DNA of 64,000 nucleotides from Marinibacterium profundimaris (GTDB taxonomy: Bacteria; Pseudomonadota; Alphaproteobacteria; Rhodobacterales; Rhodobacteraceae): NCBI RefSeq assembly GCF_002210095.1, contig NZ_AQQR01000008.1, forward strand, positions 62,001 through 126,000. Direction: 5' to 3'. The position numbers were made by a program, and so were the translations under genes. The first letter of the stretch is position 1; every line of letters begins with the position of its first letter. Under the pieces are notes generated by a model that did not search any database, was not told the origin of the DNA, and saw only the letters and a list, made by a program, of their open reading frames with translations. Below, piece after piece: positions 38,120 to 47,272 of the stretch.

Positions 38120-38881
38120 ATGAAGGACCGTATCCGGTCGCTCTACATGGATGACACGCCGCGAGGGCACAGGTTCCGCTATGTCCTTCTGGCCTTCGAC
38201 ATCGTCACGGTGCTTTTCGTCGTCGTCACGTCGTTCTTCCCGCATACCCGCCCGGTCGAGATCACCGATGCCATCTTCGGCATTCTGATCCTTGCCGATT
38301 TCGTCATGCGGTTCTGGATCGAGCCGCAGAAAAGCCGCTTCCTGCTGCGGATTGCCACCTGGGCCGACATTATCGCGATGCTGTCCTTCCTCGCGCCCAT
38401 CGCGGGCGAGGGGCTGGGCTTCCTCCGGATCCTGCGGACCCTGCGCCTGTTGCACACCTATGAACTGCTGGACCGTCTGCGGCAGGATTTCACCTTCTTC
38501 CGCCGCAACGAGGACATCATCCTTGCCTGCGTCAACATCGGCGTCTTCCTCTTCGTGATGACCGGGCTGATCTATGCCACGCAGGAGGCGATCAATCCCG
38601 ACATCCGCAACTACGCAGACGCGCTCTACTTCACCGTCACCACCCTGACGACCACGGGCTTCGGCGACATCACCCTGAACGGCCCGGGCGGCCGGCTTCT
38701 GTCCGTGGCGGTGATGATCTTCGGTGTCACGCTCTTCCTGCGGTTGTTGCAGGTGCTCTTTCGTCCGACCAAGGTGCGGTTCGAATGCGAGACCTGCGGG
38801 CTTTTCCTGCATGACGCGGATGCGGTGCATTGCAAGCATTGCGGGGCAACCGTGCATATCCGTACTGCAGGTTACAATTGA
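38120..38881 (+). CDS. Voltage-gated-type K+ channel with zinc-ribbon tail
   Basis: 253 residues. S1-S4 lie in about 18-115, with S4 arginines 103, 106 and 109 in FLRILRTLRLL. The pore domain is at about 130-212, with selectivity filter TTTGFGD (177-183). The cytoplasmic tail has two CxxC pairs (Cys223, 226, 238, 241) forming a zinc ribbon, unusual for a channel this small. It should pass K+ across the inner membrane; the ribbon could sense redox or metal, or simply hold the tetramer. Single gene. Confidence 0.85.
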   Translation: MKDRIRSLYMDDTPRGHRFRYVLLAFDIVTVLFVVVTSFFPHTRPVEITDAIFGILILADFVMRFWIEPQKSRFLLRIATWADIIAMLSFLAPIAGEGLGFLRILRTLRLLHTYELLDRLRQDFTFFRRNEDIILACVNIGVFLFVMTGLIYATQEAINPDIRNYADALYFTVTTLTTTGFGDITLNGPGGRLLSVAVMIFGVTLFLRLLQVLFRPTKVRFECETCGLFLHDADAVHCKHCGATVHIRTAGYN

Positions 38882-39027
38882 GGCCGGCAACATATTCCAC
38901 AACCGGAAGGTGAGCGCTCCCAAGCGGCAAAAACCCGCATCCAGCTGAAAGGTCCTGCGGGACGGGGGGAGAATCGTGTTACATAATCCCATGAGTTCAT
39001 GCCGGCGGAGGAGAGGGAGGATCGGCT

Positions 39028-39309
39028 ATGATGACAATCGACGACATGCGCGATGTGACGGGTCTGTCCAGGGAAGAGGTCAGCCAGCTGGCCGGACATG
39101 ATCACCTGGCCGACATCGCGGCGGCCCTTCTGGGCGAATACTTCATGCACATGCACAAGGGCGCGTCAGAGGTTCAGAGGATGATCTGCGGCGACATGCG
39201 CGAAGCGCTGCGTGCGGGCAACCTCGATCACGCCCGCGTTCTGTTTACCACCCTTCAGGATTTCGTCGAGGAATACCCCGAAACAATCCTCAGCGCCGCG
39301 CCTGCCTGA
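39028..39309 (+). CDS. Small protein of unknown function
   Basis: 93 residues starting MMTIDDMRDVTGLSREEVSQ. A good ribosome site (GAGGGAGGATCGG) supports it. The content is mostly helical (SREEV, LADIAAALLGEYFMHMHK, MREALRAGNLDHARVLFTTL) with many Met and His; no signal peptide or membrane helix. I do not recognise the family. It lies alone between the channel gene and selD. Confidence 0.7.
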   Translation: MMTIDDMRDVTGLSREEVSQLAGHDHLADIAAALLGEYFMHMHKGASEVQRMICGDMREALRAGNLDHARVLFTTLQDFVEEYPETILSAAPA

Positions 39310-39606
39310 CCGGCCGGACAGGGCCCGGTGACGCGCGGGGTGAAAAAAAACGCACGATGACATGCAGGATGCAGGGGCGGGCCGGGGTCCGCCCCTGTGC
39401 ATTCAGGGCGCGCGCGATCATCGGCGATCCGCCCGGCCACTCCGGCGATGCGCAGGTCCGCAGTGACGCGCGGCCCGCGCGCCGCGCCTCTGCACCGCCC
39501 GCGTCCCCCTCGCGCGCGGGCCTCACCGCGGGGCGCAGGCTCCTGGCGGAGCCCCATCGTGCCGACCCGGCTTGCCAGCCCGCCCGGTGGCGCGGATAAC
39601 CGTCCC
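39310..39606. other. Intergenic region before the selD fusion gene
   Basis: About 300 bases. It contains an A8 run at 39344 and a hairpin CAGGGGCGG (39372-39380)/CCGCCCCTG (39389-39397), extended by ATGC/GCAT with a bulge, that may end the preceding small gene. The rest is GC-rich with no supported gene. Confidence 0.45.
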
Positions 39607-41760
39607 ATGGAGACCATGCCCCTTCCCAAGACCCGTGACATCGTCCTCGTCGGCGGTGGCCACACCCATGCTCTGGTGCTGCGCAAATGGGGGATGGCGC
39701 CCCTGCCCGGGGCCCGGCTGACCCTGGTCAATCCCGGTCCGACGGCGCCCTATTCCGGCATGCTCCCGGGCCATGTCGCAGGCCATTACAGCCGCGAGGC
39801 GCTGGACATCGATCTTGTCCGCCTGGCCCGCTTTGCCGGCGCCCGCCTGATCCTTGGCGCGGCCACCGCGATCGACCCGATCGCCCGCGCCATCGCGGTG
39901 CCGGGCCGTCCGCCGGTGGGCTATGACCTCTGTTCCATCGACATCGGCATCACCTCGGCCATGCCCGACCTGCCCGGCTTTGCCGAACACGCCGTGCCGG
40001 CCAAGCCGCTGGGCCCCTTCGCCAGCGCCTGGGCCGCCTATCTCGCGGGGCAGGGCCCGGCCTCCGTCGCCGTGATCGGCGGTGGCGTCGCGGGGGTGGA
40101 GCTCGCCCTGGCCATGGCCCATGCGCTTGCGCAGGCGGGCCGCGCGGCGCAGGTCGCCCTGATCGACCGCGGCACCGCCCTGAGCGCGCTGCGCCCGGCC
40201 TCGGCCCGCAAGATCCGCGCCCGGATCGCCAAGGCGGGCATCCACCTTCACGAAGACACGCCCATCGCCCAGGTCTCGCCCCGGGGCGTCACCCTGACCG
40301 ACGGCACGTCGATCCCCGCCGATTTCGTCACCGGTGCCGCCGGTGCGCGCCCCTACGGCTGGCTCGCCGCCTCGGGGCTCGACACGACGGACGGCTTCCT
40401 GACCATTTCCGAGACGCTGCAGACCAGCGACGCGGACATCTTCGCCGCCGGCGATTGCGCCCATATGGCCTTTGCCCCGCGCCCCAAGGCCGGGGTCTAT
40501 GCCGTCCGCCAGGCGCCGGTGCTTTACGACAACCTTCGCGCCCGTGCCATGGACCGGCCCCTGCGCCGTTACCGGCCGCAGGGCGATTACCTCAAGCTCA
40601 TCTCGCTGGGCGGGAAATCCGCGCTGGGTGAACGCTTTGGCCTGCCACTGTCGGGCCCGCTGATGTGGCGCTGGAAGGACCGCATCGATCAGCGCTTCAT
40701 GGAGAAGTTCCGCGACCTGCCCGCCATGCCGCCCCCCGCCTTGCCCCGCGACCGGGCCGCCGGGGTCGACGACGCCCTGGGCGAAAAGCCCCTTTGCGGC
40801 GGCTGTGGCGCCAAGGTCGGGCGCGCCGGGCTCTCGCGCATCATCGAGGCGCCCGTGGACCGCCCGGACATCGACATGCTGCCGGGCGACGATGCCGCGC
40901 TGCTGAACGTCGGCGGCACCCGGCTGGTGCTGACCACCGACCACCTGCGCGCCATGGTGGAGGACCCGGTGGTCATGACCCGCATCGCCGTGACCCACGC
41001 CCTGGGCGACATCTGGGCCATGGGCGGCGCGCCGAAGACGGCCCTTGCCACACTGATCCTGCCGCGCCTCTCGCCCGCCCTGCAGCATCGGACCCTGACC
41101 GAGATCATGGAAACCGCCCGCACCGCCATGCGCGCCGCCGGGGCCGAGATCATCGGCGGCCATACCTCCGTAGGGTCCGAACTGACCATCGGCTTTTCGG
41201 TCACGGGCGAGGTCGACCGCCCGATCACCCTGGCCGGAGGGCAGCCCGGAGATGCGCTGATCCTGACGAAACCGCTGGGCTCCGGCGTCGTGATGGCGGC
41301 CGAGATGGCCGGTGCCGCGCCGGGGGCCTGCGTGGCCGCCGCGCTGGAACAGATGCAGCAGCCGCAGGGCGCGGCCGCGCGCCTGCTGCACGCCGCCCAT
41401 GCCATGACGGACGTGACTGGCTTTGGCCTGGCCGGGCACCTCGAGGGGATCTGCGCCGCCTCCGGCAGCGGCGCCATGCTCGACCTGGATGCGATCCCGC
41501 TGATGCAGGGCGCGCTTGCGCTGTCGGGGCAGGGCGTCCGATCCACCCTCTACCCCGAGAACCGCGCGCTGGTGCCGGGCCTGCCCGAGGGCGGCGCCGC
41601 GGACCTGCTGTTCGATCCCCAGACCGGCGGCGGCCTGCTGGCCGCGGTGGCGCCCGACAGCGCCGACAGCCTTGTCGCACAGCTGCAGGACGCCGGCTTC
41701 GACACCGCCCGGATCGGAGAGCTGACCGACGGCCCACCCGCGATCCGCCTGACCAGCTGA
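39607..41760 (+). CDS. selD: FAD/NAD(P) oxidoreductase fused to selenide, water dikinase
   Basis: 717 residues with two enzymes in one chain. Residues 1-380 are an NDH-2-like pyridine nucleotide oxidoreductase: DIVLVGGGHTHALVL binds FAD, VAVIGGGVAGVELALAMA binds NAD(P)H and ADIFAAGDCAHM closes the FAD site. Residues 385-717 are SelD, which makes selenophosphate from selenide and ATP. Its active loop is CGGCGAK, with Cys397 in the position of Sec/Cys17 and Lys403; there is no UGA, so this is the Cys form. The fusion may let one protein reduce selenium and phosphorylate it. It converges on mnmH with 28 bases between. Confidence 0.92.
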   Translation: METMPLPKTRDIVLVGGGHTHALVLRKWGMAPLPGARLTLVNPGPTAPYSGMLPGHVAGHYSREALDIDLVRLARFAGARLILGAATAIDPIARAIAVPGRPPVGYDLCSIDIGITSAMPDLPGFAEHAVPAKPLGPFASAWAAYLAGQGPASVAVIGGGVAGVELALAMAHALAQAGRAAQVALIDRGTALSALRPASARKIRARIAKAGIHLHEDTPIAQVSPRGVTLTDGTSIPADFVTGAAGARPYGWLAASGLDTTDGFLTISETLQTSDADIFAAGDCAHMAFAPRPKAGVYAVRQAPVLYDNLRARAMDRPLRRYRPQGDYLKLISLGGKSALGERFGLPLSGPLMWRWKDRIDQRFMEKFRDLPAMPPPALPRDRAAGVDDALGEKPLCGGCGAKVGRAGLSRIIEAPVDRPDIDMLPGDDAALLNVGGTRLVLTTDHLRAMVEDPVVMTRIAVTHALGDIWAMGGAPKTALATLILPRLSPALQHRTLTEIMETARTAMRAAGAEIIGGHTSVGSELTIGFSVTGEVDRPITLAGGQPGDALILTKPLGSGVVMAAEMAGAAPGACVAAALEQMQQPQGAAARLLHAAHAMTDVTGFGLAGHLEGICAASGSGAMLDLDAIPLMQGALALSGQGVRSTLYPENRALVPGLPEGGAADLLFDPQTGGGLLAAVAPDSADSLVAQLQDAGFDTARIGELTDGPPAIRLTS

Positions 41761-41788
41761 CGGAAACAAACGGCTCAGGCGGTCCGGC

Positions 41789-42847
41789 TCAGGCGCCGGG
41801 CAGATCCTTCAGCACGGCTTCCAGCTGCGTCGCCGCGGCTTCGATCCCCGCCGGGCTCAGCGCCTCTGCCGTGACCCGCGCCACCGGCTCTCCGCCGATG
41901 GCCCTGCGCGATTTCGCATAGGCCGGGTCGTAATGCTGCGCCATCAGGTCCCGGGTCAGCGCCGCCTTGTCGCCGCTTGCGATATGCGCGATCCAGCCGT
42001 CTACCACCTCGTGCCCCCGCACCGTCCGCAGGTGCCACAGCAGCTGCTCCAGCTTGGGCCCGTCGCTCAGCACGTCGTCATAGGCCTCCACCAGGTAACC
42101 GACCCGCGCCGCCATCGGCGCCTCGATCTCGACCCTGGCCGCGCCCTTCATCACCGCCCAGACCGAGGGCGGGATGATCCGTTCGCCGATCTTGCTCGAT
42201 TCCGCCTCCACCAGCACCACGCGGGCCGGGTCCATCTCGGTCAGGCGTCGGGCCAGCGTCGTCTCGAACGCCTTCTGGCTGGGCTGACCGCCCATGCCGC
42301 CCAGCAGCGAGCCCCGGTGATTGGCCGCGCCCTCCAGGTCCAGCACCTGCCAGCCGCGCCGTGCCAGCACGTGCAGCAGGTCGGTCTTGGCGGTGCCGGT
42401 GTTGCCGTCGATCAGTACGAAGCTGTGGGGCAGGGGGCTGTCGTAGAGATAGCCGTTCACCAGCCGCCGGTAGGTGCGATAGCCGCCCTCAACCGTGTCC
42501 GCCCGCCAGCCGATCTCTTTCAGCATCCAGGCGAAACTGCCCGACCGCTGGCCGCCGCGCCAGCAATAGACCAGCGGCCGCCAGCCGCCTTCGTGATGCG
42601 ACAGCGACCGTTCCAGGTGCCCGGCCGCGTTGCGGAACACCAGCGCCGCGCCCAGCTTGCGGGCCAGGAACGGGCTCTCCTGCTTGTAGATCGTGCCCAC
42701 GCGGGCGCGCTCCTCGTCGTCGAGCACGGGCAGCGAGATCGCGCCGGGCACGTGATCCTCGGCAAATTCCGAGGGGCTGCGCACGTCGATCACGGTGTCG
42801 TGGCCGTGGGCATAGAAATCGTCGAGCGTGGAAAAGGTCAGCGGCAT
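41789..42847 (-). CDS. mnmH: tRNA 2-selenouridine synthase
   Basis: 352 residues. An N-terminal rhodanese domain carries Cys95 in VYCWRGGQRSGSF. A P-loop ATPase-like domain follows with GNTGTAKT at 148-155, the usual SelU/MnmH arrangement. It uses selenophosphate to replace sulfur with selenium in the wobble 2-thiouridine of some tRNAs, probably through a geranylated intermediate. Paired with selD it forms a complete selenouridine branch; no selA or selB for selenocysteine is in the window. Confidence 0.93.
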   Translation of the reverse strand: MPLTFSTLDDFYAHGHDTVIDVRSPSEFAEDHVPGAISLPVLDDEERARVGTIYKQESPFLARKLGAALVFRNAAGHLERSLSHHEGGWRPLVYCWRGGQRSGSFAWMLKEIGWRADTVEGGYRTYRRLVNGYLYDSPLPHSFVLIDGNTGTAKTDLLHVLARRGWQVLDLEGAANHRGSLLGGMGGQPSQKAFETTLARRLTEMDPARVVLVEAESSKIGERIIPPSVWAVMKGAARVEIEAPMAARVGYLVEAYDDVLSDGPKLEQLLWHLRTVRGHEVVDGWIAHIASGDKAALTRDLMAQHYDPAYAKSRRAIGGEPVARVTAEALSPAGIEAAATQLEAVLKDLPGA

Positions 42848-42908
42848 GCGTCTTGCCTAGCGCCGGACGCGTGCAAAGGAAAGCCGCCTTGGCAGATTGG
42901 GGTCTTTT

Positions 42909-42952
42909 AATTCATGAATTTGTGAAATAGACTCGAGCCTGCGATCAGGCTC
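42909..42952. promoter_or_regulatory. Palindrome and hairpin upstream of the arsenate genes
   Basis: AATTCATGAATT (42909-42920) is a perfect 12-bp palindrome; GAGCCTG/CAGGCTC (42935-42941, 42946-42952) is a perfect hairpin. Both lie between divergent mnmH and the GAPDH gene. The ATTCA/TGAAT arms recall ArsR operators but with no spacing, so this is only a candidate site. Confidence 0.4.
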
Positions 42953-43084
42953 AATGATTCCTGTCACACCCGTGTAACGCTCGCATGACGCCGTGCCGCG
43001 CCGGGCCGTATCCCCGGCCCATGCACACGAGGGCAGGACGCGGGGCCGAACCAGGACACGAACAGAACGGACGGACGGACCACA

Positions 43085-44104
43085 ATGACACGCGTGGCAA
43101 TCAATGGCCTGGGCCGGATGGGAAAACTGGTGCTCCGCGCCTTCATCGACGAAGGGCTGGAGGCCGAGATCGTCCTGCTGAACGATCCCGCCGGCACGCC
43201 CGAGCAGCACGCGCTGCTGATGGAATTCGACAGCGTGCATGGCCGCTGGCGGCATGACTTCGGCTGGACCGACGACAGCGTTTCGATCGACGGCAGGCCG
43301 ATCCGCCTGACCCAGGTGTCGCGAGTCGAGGATCTTCCGCTGGCCGAGCTGGGCATCGACGTGGTGGTCGACTGCACCGGGGTCTTCAAGACGGCGGCCA
43401 AGGTGCAGCCCTATTTCGACGCCGGGGTGAAGAAGGTCGTCGTCTCGGCCCCGGTAAAGGATGAGGGCGCGCTGAACGTGGTCTACGGCGTGAACCACGC
43501 CCTTTACGATCCCGCCATGCATCATCTGGTGACGGCGGCCAGCTGCACGACCAATTGCCTGGCGCCGGTGGTCAAGGTCATCCACGAGGGACTGGGCATC
43601 AGGCACGGCTCGATGACCACGATCCACGATGTGACCAACACGCAGGTCATGGTCGACAAGCCCTACAAGGACAGCCGCCGGGCGCGCTCGGCGCTGAATT
43701 CCCTGATCCCGACCACGACCGGCTCGGCCACCGCGATCACCCTGATCTACCCCGAGCTGAAGGGCCGCCTGAACGGCCACGCCGTCCGCGTGCCGCTGCT
43801 GAACGCCTCGCTCACCGATTGCGTGTTCGAAGTCGAGCGCGAAACCTCTGTCGAAGAGGTGAACGCGCTGTTCAGGGCCGCGTCCGAAGGCGACCTGCAG
43901 GGGATCCTCGGCTACGAGGACCGGCCGCTGGTCTCGGCCGATTACCTGAACGATCCGCGCTCTTCGATCGTGGATGCGCTATCGACCATGGTGGTGAACG
44001 GGACGCAGGTGAAGGTCTATGCCTGGTATGACAACGAATTCGGCTACGCCTGGCGGCTGGCCGACGTGACCCGGATGGTGGTCGGGGGGCTGGCGCGGGC
44101 ATGA
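43085..44104 (+). CDS. ArsJ-associated glyceraldehyde-3-phosphate dehydrogenase
   Basis: 339 residues, type I GAPDH. Catalytic Cys154 is in [11 protein letters not shown] and His181 is in [11 protein letters not shown], the HDVTNTQ form that marks the arsenic-resistance GAPDH clade as I remember it (glycolytic enzymes usually read HAYTxDQ). With arsenate in place of phosphate it would make 1-arseno-3-phosphoglycerate, which the adjacent ArsJ exports. The gene pair and not the sequence alone supports this role. No arsR, arsC or acr3 is visible nearby. Confidence 0.88.
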   Translation: MTRVAINGLGRMGKLVLRAFIDEGLEAEIVLLNDPAGTPEQHALLMEFDSVHGRWRHDFGWTDDSVSIDGRPIRLTQVSRVEDLPLAELGIDVVVDCTGVFKTAAKVQPYFDAGVKKVVVSAPVKDEGALNVVYGVNHALYDPAMHHLVTAASCTTNCLAPVVKVIHEGLGIRHGSMTTIHDVTNTQVMVDKPYKDSRRARSALNSLIPTTTGSATAITLIYPELKGRLNGHAVRVPLLNASLTDCVFEVERETSVEEVNALFRAASEGDLQGILGYEDRPLVSADYLNDPRSSIVDALSTMVVNGTQVKVYAWYDNEFGYAWRLADVTRMVVGGLARA

Positions 44105-44198
44105 CACGGGCGCACGCTTGCGGCCCGTACCAGGGCGCCCTGCCGGGCACGGATCCGTCGCGCAGGATGACACCTCAGACCCGAGAGACGAGACGCAC

Positions 44199-45473
44199 AT
44201 GACCAGCACAAGCAGGGCCGAGGGGCTGTCGGCCTATATCGCTGTCACCGCGGCCTACTGGGCCTTCATGCTGACCGACGGGGCGCTGCGGATGCTGGTG
44301 CTCCTGCATTTCCACGGGCTGGGCTTCTCGCCGGTGCAGCTGGCCTACCTGTTCCTGCTGTACGAATTCATGGGGATGGTCACCAACCTCTCCGCGGGCT
44401 GGATCGCGAAACGCTTCGGCCTGACTGCAACGCTCTACGCGGGGCTCTCCCTGCAGATCGTGGCGCTTTACGCGCTGACGCGGCTGGATCCGGCCTGGAC
44501 TGTGGCGGCCTCGGTCGCCTTCGTGATGGGCGTTCAGGGCCTGTCGGGCGTGGCCAAGGACCTGGCCAAGATGAGCTCCAAGTCCGCCGTGAAGCTGCTG
44601 GCCCCGGCCGAGGGCGGCGGGCTCTTCCGCTGGGTGGCGCTGCTGACCGGATCGAAGAACGCGGTGAAGGGCGTGGGCTTCCTGCTGGGGGCGGCGCTGC
44701 TGGCGTCGGTGGGCTTCACCGCGGCGCTCTGGGCCATGGGCGCGGTGCTGGCCGCGATCCTGCTGGCCGTGGCGCTGCTGATGCCGCCGGGCCTGCCGCG
44801 CGGCAGGAAGGGCACGAAGTTCACCGAGGTCTTCTCGCGCGATCCCCGCGTGAACCTGCTGTCGCTGGCCCGGGTCTTCCTCTTTGCCGCGCGCGACGTC
44901 TGGTTCGTGGTCGGCATCCCGATCTACTTCTACGCCGTCCTTTCCGACGGGACCGAGGCCGGCAACCGCGCCGCCTTCTTCCAGATCGGCACCTTCATGG
45001 CGCTCTGGATCATCGCCTATGGCGCGGTCCAGGGCTGGGCGCCGTCGCTGCTGCGCGCGAAGGACCGCGCGCTGGACGAGATCGTCCGCCTCGCCATGCT
45101 CTGGGTCGGGTTGCTGACGCTGGTGCTCGCGACAGTGACGCTGGCCGCCTGGCTGGCCGGTGCGCCCTCGCCGGGGCTGACGCTGTTCCTCGTCGCCGGG
45201 TTGATGGTCTTCGGCTTCGTCTTCGCGGTGAATTCCTCGGTCCATTCCTACCTGATCCTGGCGTTTTCCCAGGATGACCGGGTCACGATGGACGTGGGCT
45301 TCTACTACATGTCGAACGCCGCCGGCCGGCTGCTGGGCACGCTTCTGTCGGGCGTCAGTTACCAGGTCGGCGAGTTGCCGCTCTGCCTTGGCACCGCGGG
45401 GCTGATGGCGGCGCTGTCCTGGCTCGTGGCCCGGCGGCTGCACGGGCGGATGGGGCAGGCGGTGGCGGCCTGA
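44199..45473 (+). CDS. arsJ: Organoarsenical MFS efflux transporter ArsJ
   Basis: 424 residues, about eleven to twelve helices. The opening AYWAFMLTDGALRMLVLLHF and the conserved LSGVAKDLAKMSSKSAVKLL are ArsJ hallmarks. It exports 1-arseno-3-phosphoglycerate made by the GAPDH 94 bases upstream; outside the cell the product breaks down to arsenate. It converges on the amidohydrolase gene across an inverted repeat pair. Confidence 0.93.
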   Translation: MTSTSRAEGLSAYIAVTAAYWAFMLTDGALRMLVLLHFHGLGFSPVQLAYLFLLYEFMGMVTNLSAGWIAKRFGLTATLYAGLSLQIVALYALTRLDPAWTVAASVAFVMGVQGLSGVAKDLAKMSSKSAVKLLAPAEGGGLFRWVALLTGSKNAVKGVGFLLGAALLASVGFTAALWAMGAVLAAILLAVALLMPPGLPRGRKGTKFTEVFSRDPRVNLLSLARVFLFAARDVWFVVGIPIYFYAVLSDGTEAGNRAAFFQIGTFMALWIIAYGAVQGWAPSLLRAKDRALDEIVRLAMLWVGLLTLVLATVTLAAWLAGAPSPGLTLFLVAGLMVFGFVFAVNSSVHSYLILAFSQDDRVTMDVGFYYMSNAAGRLLGTLLSGVSYQVGELPLCLGTAGLMAALSWLVARRLHGRMGQAVAA

Positions 45474-45516
45474 GCGCCCCCTTCTGAATTGGCGCGCCCC
45501 TTGCGGTGTCGTGCCG

Positions 45517-45581
45517 AAGTATTTGTATCCAAGGTGAAGCAGCAGGACGCGCCCCTGACTTCACCTTTGTCTCAAATACTC
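45517..45581. repeat. Inverted pair of the dispersed repeat
   Basis: Two copies face each other: minus-strand copy at 45517-45539 and plus-strand copy CTTCACCTTTGT + CTCAAATACTC at 45559-45581. The arms AGTATTTG/CAAATACT (8 bp) and AAGGTGAAG/CTTCACCTT (9 bp) pair perfectly around a 5x5 internal loop, with a 19-base terminal loop. It lies between convergent genes, and the stop codon of the amidohydrolase gene (45572-45574) is inside it. A bidirectional terminator is likely. Confidence 0.75.
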
Positions 45582-46789
45582 CGGTGCTCCATCTCCGCCG
45601 CTGCAACGGTGGCCAAAGGGCCCAACCGCCCCGACACCAGCCCGGGCAGATCCCGCGCTGCGCTGATCCGCAGATCGCCAACGGCCGCGCCGTTCACCAG
45701 CACCGGCGCCCGCCCCAGCGCCCGGGCGGCATTGGTCGTCACCGACGGCAGCCAGCGCGCAAACGGCGGATCCAGATGTCCGGTCAGCACCGCAAGGTTC
45801 AGCGCCCCCATCGGGTCATGGAACCCGGTCGGACAGAAGGCATCCGCCACGTTGTCCGAGGCGACGACAATCGGCACCCCCGCCGCGTCCAGCTCGCGCA
45901 GCCGGGTCAGACCGCGCCGGTCCGGCGTGCCCGCCCCGCGCCCCTGCAGGTAAAGGTTCGTCGTCGGCAGCGCCGCCACGAAGATCCCCGCCTGCGCCAC
46001 CTTCTCCAGCAGCCGGTCCAGCGCGTCCCCTTCCACATTCATCAGGCTGCAGCAATGTCCGCACAGCACCGGCCCCTGGTAGCCCATCCCGATCATCAGC
46101 TCGGCCAGCAGGCCAAGCCCGTCCAGCCCGTCCTCCAGCCCCTCATCCATGTGGAAATCCAGCGTCAGCCCATATGTCGCCCCGGCCTCCAGCACCGCCC
46201 GCATCCCGGCCTCGCGCCCGTCGTGATCCAGCACGAAGGCGCCCAGCGTTCCCCCCGTCGCCGCGATGTCCCTTGCCACACGGTCCGCCGCGCCCGGCTC
46301 GGCCAGGATGTCGACCCCGATCAGCGCCGAACGGTCCACCTTCAGCCCGGGCCTGTCCCCGGCCGCCTCGGCGATCACGTGCCAGGCCGGCGGCAGGTCC
46401 AGCCCCTCCAGCCAGTCCACATGCGTCCTGAGCAGCCCGCAGCCCGCCGCGATCGCCTCGTCCATGCCGCGCCCGATCCGGGCGCGCAGGTCGTCCTCGG
46501 TCCAGAGCGCCTTGTCCTCGACCTGGGCCTCGATCGCCTCGCGCAGGTTGCCGCCGATGCCCTGCATGCGGTGGATCGTGTGGCATTTGTCGAGGTGGCA
46601 ATGCGCCTCCACCAGCGCCGGCATCACCACGCGCGGCGTGCCCGTCTCGCCGCGCCGCATCCCCGCGACCCGGCCGTCCTCGATCATCAGGTCCCCACGC
46701 AGGCACCCGTCCTCGCGCGGCAGATCAGCTGGGGCCGCGCCAAAAAGCACCTCCGGCACCAGCACGTCGCGCAGAACATCAGCAGCCAT
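45572..46789 (-). CDS. Amidohydrolase, cytosine deaminase-like
   Basis: 405 residues from the ATG at 46789 (the frame is open further but lacks support). It shows the amidohydrolase-fold metal motif VEAHCHLDKC, a His in DFHMDEG, GHCCSL and the late Asp in ASDNVADAFCPTGFHDPM, the order seen in CodA-type deaminases. It would deaminate a cyclic amidine or pyrimidine in the cytoplasm; the substrate is unknown. It is divergent from a RidA-family gene (86 bases apart), whose relatives remove reactive enamines. Confidence 0.8.
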   Translation of the reverse strand: MAADVLRDVLVPEVLFGAAPADLPREDGCLRGDLMIEDGRVAGMRRGETGTPRVVMPALVEAHCHLDKCHTIHRMQGIGGNLREAIEAQVEDKALWTEDDLRARIGRGMDEAIAAGCGLLRTHVDWLEGLDLPPAWHVIAEAAGDRPGLKVDRSALIGVDILAEPGAADRVARDIAATGGTLGAFVLDHDGREAGMRAVLEAGATYGLTLDFHMDEGLEDGLDGLGLLAELMIGMGYQGPVLCGHCCSLMNVEGDALDRLLEKVAQAGIFVAALPTTNLYLQGRGAGTPDRRGLTRLRELDAAGVPIVVASDNVADAFCPTGFHDPMGALNLAVLTGHLDPPFARWLPSVTTNAARALGRAPVLVNGAAVGDLRISAARDLPGLVSGRLGPLATVAAAEMEHRSI

Positions 46790-46875
46790 GGCTCTCTCCG
46801 TCAAAATTGCTGCGCGACCCTTCCAAACTGCCCCGCCGGGGGCAAGAGTGAAGCCCAGCCAAACGGAGCCTCTCC

Positions 46876-47271
46876 ATGAAATCGCTTGTCCCGCCGAGTA
46901 TTTCCCCGCCATTCGCGCGCTATGCCCACGGGGTGGAACTGCCCCCCGGCCAGCGCGTCATCCGCACCTCCGGCCAGCTCGGCCTCGCCGCCGACGGCAC
47001 GATCCCCGGGGATCCCTTCGACCAGGCGCAGATCTGTTTCGGAAACATCGCCGTGATCCTGGCCTCGGGCGGCATGTCCCCCTCGGACATCTTCCACCTC
47101 TCGGCCTACGTCACCGACCGCGCGCATATGCAGGGCTACATGGCGGCCCGCGACCACTTCCTCGCCGCCACGCCCGGGGATCGCCTGCCCAGTTCGACCC
47201 TTGTCATCGTCAGCGGCTTTACCCGCCCCGAATTCAAGGTCGAGATCGAGGTCTGGGCGAGCGCGCCCTGA
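46876..47271 (+). CDS. RidA-family protein lacking the deaminase arginine
   Basis: 131 residues, YjgF/YER057c fold. RTSGQLGLAADGTIPGD at the start and VEIEVWAS at the end are typical. The archetype has PARSCVEV with the catalytic Arg105; here the segment reads LPSSTLVIVSG, so imine deaminase activity of the RidA type is doubtful. It probably belongs to one of the Rid4-7 subfamilies tied to catabolic clusters. It is divergent from the amidohydrolase and followed by a composite repeat. Confidence 0.85.
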   Translation: MKSLVPPSISPPFARYAHGVELPPGQRVIRTSGQLGLAADGTIPGDPFDQAQICFGNIAVILASGGMSPSDIFHLSAYVTDRAHMQGYMAARDHFLAATPGDRLPSSTLVIVSGFTRPEFKVEIEVWASAP

Positions 47272-47272
47272 T

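Noticed and set aside
39397-39606. 70-codon N-terminal extension of the selD fusion
   Set aside because: Basic, Pro-rich low-complexity residues; METMPLPKTRDIVLVGGG at 39607 is a normal flavoprotein start.
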